Assembly: GCA_916613615.1 (NCBI GenBank)
Contig: OU744736.1
Location: 682,001 to 746,000, forward strand
Length of the DNA stretch: 64,000 nt
Source of the DNA: Steromphala cineraria
Taxonomy: Eukaryota; Mollusca; Gastropoda; Trochida; Trochidae
Reading direction: 5' to 3'
Shown here: piece by piece, positions 15,001-21,000 of the stretch
Numbering within the stretch: position 1 is the stretch's first letter
Layout: each line of letters opens with the position of its first letter
Notes under the pieces: model-generated
Told to the model about the DNA's origin: nothing
The model's input: the letters and a program-made list of their open reading frames with translations, nothing else
Databases searched by the model: none
Made by a program: the position numbers and the translations under genes

Positions 15001-18000
15001 ATATTACCCGTCAAATATAGACCTTTATTGCATCATACTAACTTACAGATGTGCTGTGGGCGCATTCTACTTTGCTGTAGCACCGGGAAACGTCATCGAG
15101 TGTCTGGTCGTAACATCGGATGCACTTTCGCTTTCCTGAAACGAATGACAACAACATTTTGTAACGGCTGTTTTTTTACTAACATCAAAGCCGTAAACAC
15201 ATTGAAGAGGTTATATCAATTGGAATGTCAGTGACTCAATTAAAGAGTATCATGAATATCAAAGAAGTGGAACGTAAAAGAACATATATCGAAGAATACT
15301 ATTCGCTTTTCGAAAACGTTCTTCTTAAGCAAAAGCATATAATTGCACATTAATTCTATATAATCTGGTTTTAAAAATGACCTACCCTTTGAAAGAGACG
15401 CTGTATAGGACTCCACTGTAAAGATAAATCATTCATGTTATTTCAAAGGTCAATTTTTCAACAACACCATTACTGTTGGTTTTGACCACGTCAGATGATG
15501 TAAAGATTTTTTTCTGTTGTTTCTGTTTTTCTTTTTGAAGTAGTAATAAATTTGACACTAACGAATCACTTTCTAAACTACATCTTAGTTTCCTTAAAAA
15601 AAAGTATTTTCGTTGAAAGAATCGAATCTCAAGCGAACAAACGACACAATCTCATTAAAATGATATCTTAATTGCTTCACTAGTGTAGCAAATAGATCAT
15701 ATTTTAATAAGATTGTCAAACGACAATACATGTGTTGGTAGCCTTACCGATTACATGCTTTAATTACCTTACTATTATAAAGTCTCTTTGCATAAGATAT
15801 CATGAGTCGTTGGACGATAAGAGTCCGGATAACGATAATGACCCTACACTTTTATGAATGATTCCCCGAATAACGAGGTCAAAATGATGTTTTTAAGACG
15901 TTCTTAAAAGGGAGATGGCTTACCTTTGTCTGAACACACATCAGATTTACAGTAGCTCATTAAAAATGGACTATTATCATTAATGAATTGAACATATAGA
16001 AACGTAAAAAAAATAATAATTTTAAGACACGTTGTTACCCTTGTCTGAACACACATCAGAGTTGCAGTAGTCTTGTTCACAGCAGGAGGAACAGATCTTG
16101 TGTCCAGACCGAGTTGGGAAACTGTTAGATGTACAGGTCTGCAGCGAATATAATGGAATAGTTGTCTATGTTTCAGATCCATGCTACCATACACACATTT
16201 GTACCCAAGAAGCTCAAGTAATGTTTGTCTCACCATAAATAGTAGTGTTGCCTCGATCCATTTCCAGCATCGCTAATAGAATATTCTCTGATAAACGTTA
16301 GTATTGCTGCAGGCATAAACAAGCATTGCACGGACATAAAAGAAACGTAAGATGTAAGATAACAATTTGCCAATTTACTCATTCAACGCAAGCCAACATA
16401 TCTTTAAAAAATATACTGTCCTGAATCAAACATAAAAAGTTCGATTAGGTTACCCGAAGATATTACCGTAACTAATCTGATTAAATGATGATCCAATAAA
16501 ATGGACGCCAGCAGTTTTGCTTGATACCTGATAATTAGTGATGTGGTGAGATTTAAAGAAATAATATTTCAATAAAATTGCAGCTGCCCTTTGACGACAA
16601 TAGATAAGACATTCTTAACGCTATTAAGTCTAAAAGTCAGAATTTGGGTCAATTCGTTTTAGTTACTGGGTTCCTTTTGGGTGAAAGGTTAAGAAATAGA
16701 TAACGTCTACACTTTATAAAAACGGTCGGTAACTGAAAATAATATAACACTCACGCTGCTTGAAGCACAGCCTCCGTAGTATTTGATTTCACTATTGCCA
16801 GTGTCGTATGCCTCCATGAAGCAGTGCTGAAAGTAAGTTAACTTCGAGTTAACATTGTTTAAATAGTTTATACTTAATGGATGTATCATGACACTTTCAA
16901 AAATATAAATAGGATACTCAATATTATTTTTCAAATACCAGGTTTATATCATCGAGTGTCATGGGTAAAGCCGATATTTCACGAGTGGCGCAGTTGCCTG
17001 ATATTTCATTGATAAAACCCAGTATTTCACCGCCTATCATAAATAAATGGGTTAACTATATGCGAATCATTTGAGCTCTTAAAACGAACCAAAGTGCGGA
17101 AATAGGAAACTGGTAATGGAATGGCAAACATATCTGCTGTCTACCTGCATGTGACATGCTCTGGATCTCATGTTGATGTTATTGAGTGAAATTCTCTCCT
17201 TAACGGGTGTCAATCATTAAACTACAAACCTTCTCAAAATCGACCATATGATAATTCAAACGAGAAACTGTCAATAGATTTGACATACCTGTCCTACAGC
17301 GCAGACAGTCGTTTTGGTGCATTCACTCACTGACTCTGATTCATCGCATGAAAAGCACAATGGCAGGTGTTCTGTAACAGGGAAAACTATATATGAAGCG
17401 AACGTATAATATCGAGAATATAATTTAGTTTTTCATTATTAAAGGGGGTCTCCAACTTCTAATTTTTAACTTTCAGTGTTTTATTAGCAAGGCCCCGAGA
17501 GGGTCGGAGAGGGCCTCGCTAATAAAACACTGGACGTTAAAATTAGAAGTTGGAGACCCCCTTTATTTCTTTAACTTCCAGTGTTTTATTAGCGAGGCCC
17601 CGAGAGGGTCGGAGAGGGCCTCGCTAATAAAACACTGGAAATTTAAAATTAGAAGTTGGAGACCCCCTTTAAATTGTATAGATAAAAATATGTTAAATGA
17701 TAACTAGAAATCTGTGCATGTGATGCACTGTGATGTCCCCCGCTAACATTTAATCCGAAAGTGACCCTACCCCCATTATGTACAAATTTCATATTGTTTC
17801 AATGGAAACCAGAAAAATAACAATTGAGAATAACCAAAGTAGCAAAAGGCAGCACTCCTCCAGTAGTTTTAATCACATATCAAGTCTAGTAAAAATATTT
17901 TGAATAGTTTTTAAGCTAAAGTACGGGAACAGACCCAACCCCCTATATACACTAGGTCAACTTGTTTCTTTAGAAACCAGAATTCTTTTTTCAGAATAAC

Positions 18001-21000
18001 TAAAATAGAAAAAGGCACCACTCCACCACTAGGCCTAACCACATACCAAATTTCATAAAATCATATTGAATGGTTTATGAGATATTGCACGGAAATGGTC
18101 CTTTCAAACTGTTGCCATGGAAACCAGGAATATTATTAAATTTAGAATGACAAAAATAGCAAAAGGCACCACTCCACCACTAGATCTAACCACATACCAA
18201 GTTTCGTTAAAAAATATTGAGCAGTTTTGAAGATATGGTCCGGAAACGAAAGCATCCCCCAATATGCACTAAGTTCAAAATATTTCCATGGAAACTAGAA
18301 AAAATAAAAAATTCAGAATAACCAAAATAGCAAAAGGCACCACTCCAGTACTAGATCTAACCACATACCAAGTTTCGTTAAAAAATATTGAACGGTTTTG
18401 GAGATATGGTCCGGAAACGAAAGCATCCCCCAAAATGCACTAAGTTCAAATTGTTTCCATGGAAACCAGAAAAAATAAAGAATTCAGAATAACCAAAATG
18501 GCAAAAGGCACCACTCCAGTACTAGATCTAACCACATACCAAGTTTCGTTAAAAAATATTGAACGGTTTTGGAGATATGGTCCGGAAACGAAAGCGTTAC
18601 GGAATTACGGAATTACGGAATTACGGGATTACGGAATTTCGGACGGAACCGAAAACATTATGTCTTTGCGGGAGACATAATAATTGATAAGAGTTGGTGT
18701 TTACTTACTGCATGACCGGGTATCTATTTATTGTACGACTTTAGGCTGTATAATAGGGGGAAATTTCCATGTACGAAAGTATTTTGCTAACTTGTCTGAT
18801 CTTCCAGCATTGATATACATAAGAATATTACATATGGCTTGTCACAGACTAGTATAGCTTGTGAAGTTTTTTATTTGCGAGGCTTGTGGTGTCTTCTTCT
18901 AGGTTAGAGACTTCAAAATGTGGTTAAGATCGCACAGCAGGAGTTGGGTACCTGGTATATGTTGTGTTGGTAGTGACCTTCTAGCGACGAATATGTCAGC
19001 TTGGATTAGACTAGGACATACCGTATTTCCTCTAAAATGCGCCCGGAAGCTTTTTTTTCAAATTCCCTTTACCCCCCGGCCCGGCGCTAATTGGAGACCC
19101 GGGGCGTATTTCTTCCAAAGAAATTTAAAGTTTGTTTTAAGCCGTCTTTTAATTTCTGTATAATGTTATCTAATGGTTAGGACCCGGCGCTTATTAGAGG
19201 CCCGGCGCTTATTGGAGACCCGGCGCTTATTAGAGGCTCGGCGCTTATTTTTCGACTACCAAAGACCTCCGGCGCTTATTGGAGACCCGACGCATATTAG
19301 AGAAAATACAGTAGGCTTGTAGCGCCTAGAGTGTGCACTAATTGGTGGAAATATGCACCAATATAAAGTTCACTTACCCGTGGTAACAGGTGGGCGACTG
19401 GTTGGTAGATGAACGACGGAGCCTGGTGCGTAAATATTTAGTGGTCAGTTTGTTTTGTTGTAGCTTGGCATTATTCATATAACATATCATTCAGAAAAGT
19501 AATCTCATATTTGTATCCATAGCTGAAGCTTAAGTGTTTGCTATGACATTTTCATAGAATTATTTATTCCTTAATTGGTTTTAAAGACGCATTTTACATA
19601 AGGGTATATAATTGAAATTCTATATTTTCAAAGATTTTGAGGTATCTTGTTGAATAAGCATCAAGTTGAGTGTGATACGTGTCGGGTATCTTGATGTGTA
19701 TGTGGTGGCGTTTCTTTTGCCGTTGAGTGTAGATGAATTGTAGGATATACCTGTCCGTACAAATGAATCTTAACCTCACTAAGTTACTTGTTGTCAGCAC
19801 ATTCTTCTTGCTTTTCGGTGCATTCACTCGCACATTGAAAACATATTTATATGAACTTATTCTTACCATCTGCGTTGCAGTTGCGTAGGTTACAAAGCTC
19901 TGTCTTACAGCAAACTCTGCACTCTGTGACCGTTGATAACGACTTATACGTCACTGTGTTAATGCTTGTGCAAGTCTGAAAACAACATGTATCAATAAAA
20001 GTCTCAAAACCCATCATTTCAGAATGCCAACCTCTCTGAATGTAGATGAGAGGTTGGAACACATTACTCTATTGGGCAATTGTTCATGCATCTCCCAAAG
20101 CAGACCCTAAAGCCAGTCTCCGAACTGTCAGTTGTATGCCTTGCTGCAGACCCTTGAATGTTCTGTGCTTACTATGAGAGAAAGCAATATTCTAATCAGA
20201 AGGAAACTTGAGGTTGCTAACAATCGCCTGTAGGGGTACTTGTATCAGGACAGAAATTCAAGGATGTGCAGCAAGGCATAAAACTGACAGTTCGGAAACT
20301 TGCGTTTTAGAATTTGCGTAGTAAGATGTTGTTCATGTTGGTAGGCCAACACTCTAAAGCGATATTATTACATACAATGTTGAAAGAGATCAGATTTCAT
20401 GTTTTGGACAAATTAAAGCACGAAATACAGTACACCATCTTAAAATGTATAGGGTTTCATTTCAATAAAGTATGTATGTAAATATATTTAATCTTAATTA
20501 TATAGTTTGGCTTTATAGTTTGTGCGCATATGCACTATGCAATTACAAAATACAAATACAAAAATAAACTTTGATCGATACACTAGTCCAGAGCCAAAAT
20601 ATATCTGTAGCTGCTATCTCCTTCATCTGTGAAATTATAAGTTAAAGATCATTTTAATTAAATCACTTACACATTAGAACACGGATGAAGAGAACTCGTA
20701 TAGGCCTATAGCGAACAATCGGATAAAGTGAACAAAATTTTTTGTCCCGTCAAAAGCCCTATGCATGGCAGGCAAACGTGAGTGGCGAACACCGGATATA
20801 ACGAACTAATTTCTTTGGTCTATTGGAGTTCGTTAAATCCATGTTCGACTGTATAAACAAGCATGCAGCCTGATTAAAATCGACCGTGCTCCGAGGAATT
20901 AAATATAAAAAATATTGTCTCTATCGGGTCTCGAACCATTCGGGATATCCTCTGTAAATGAGAGGAAAGCCTGGCTGTGTGAAGTTCGAACCCCGCTAGA

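Noticed and set aside
19800..19850. Additional LU exon A
   Set aside because: A short stretch (ECTEKQEEC) resembles exon A3 (ECTKTTVC), but no acceptor AG or phase-correct donor flanks it.
20085..20165. Extra LU exon B on the minus strand
   Set aside because: AKAYN-like and Cys-bearing words appear but in two frames, without a donor, and the segment is one arm of an inverted repeat. A better exon B exists at 21,538-21,609.
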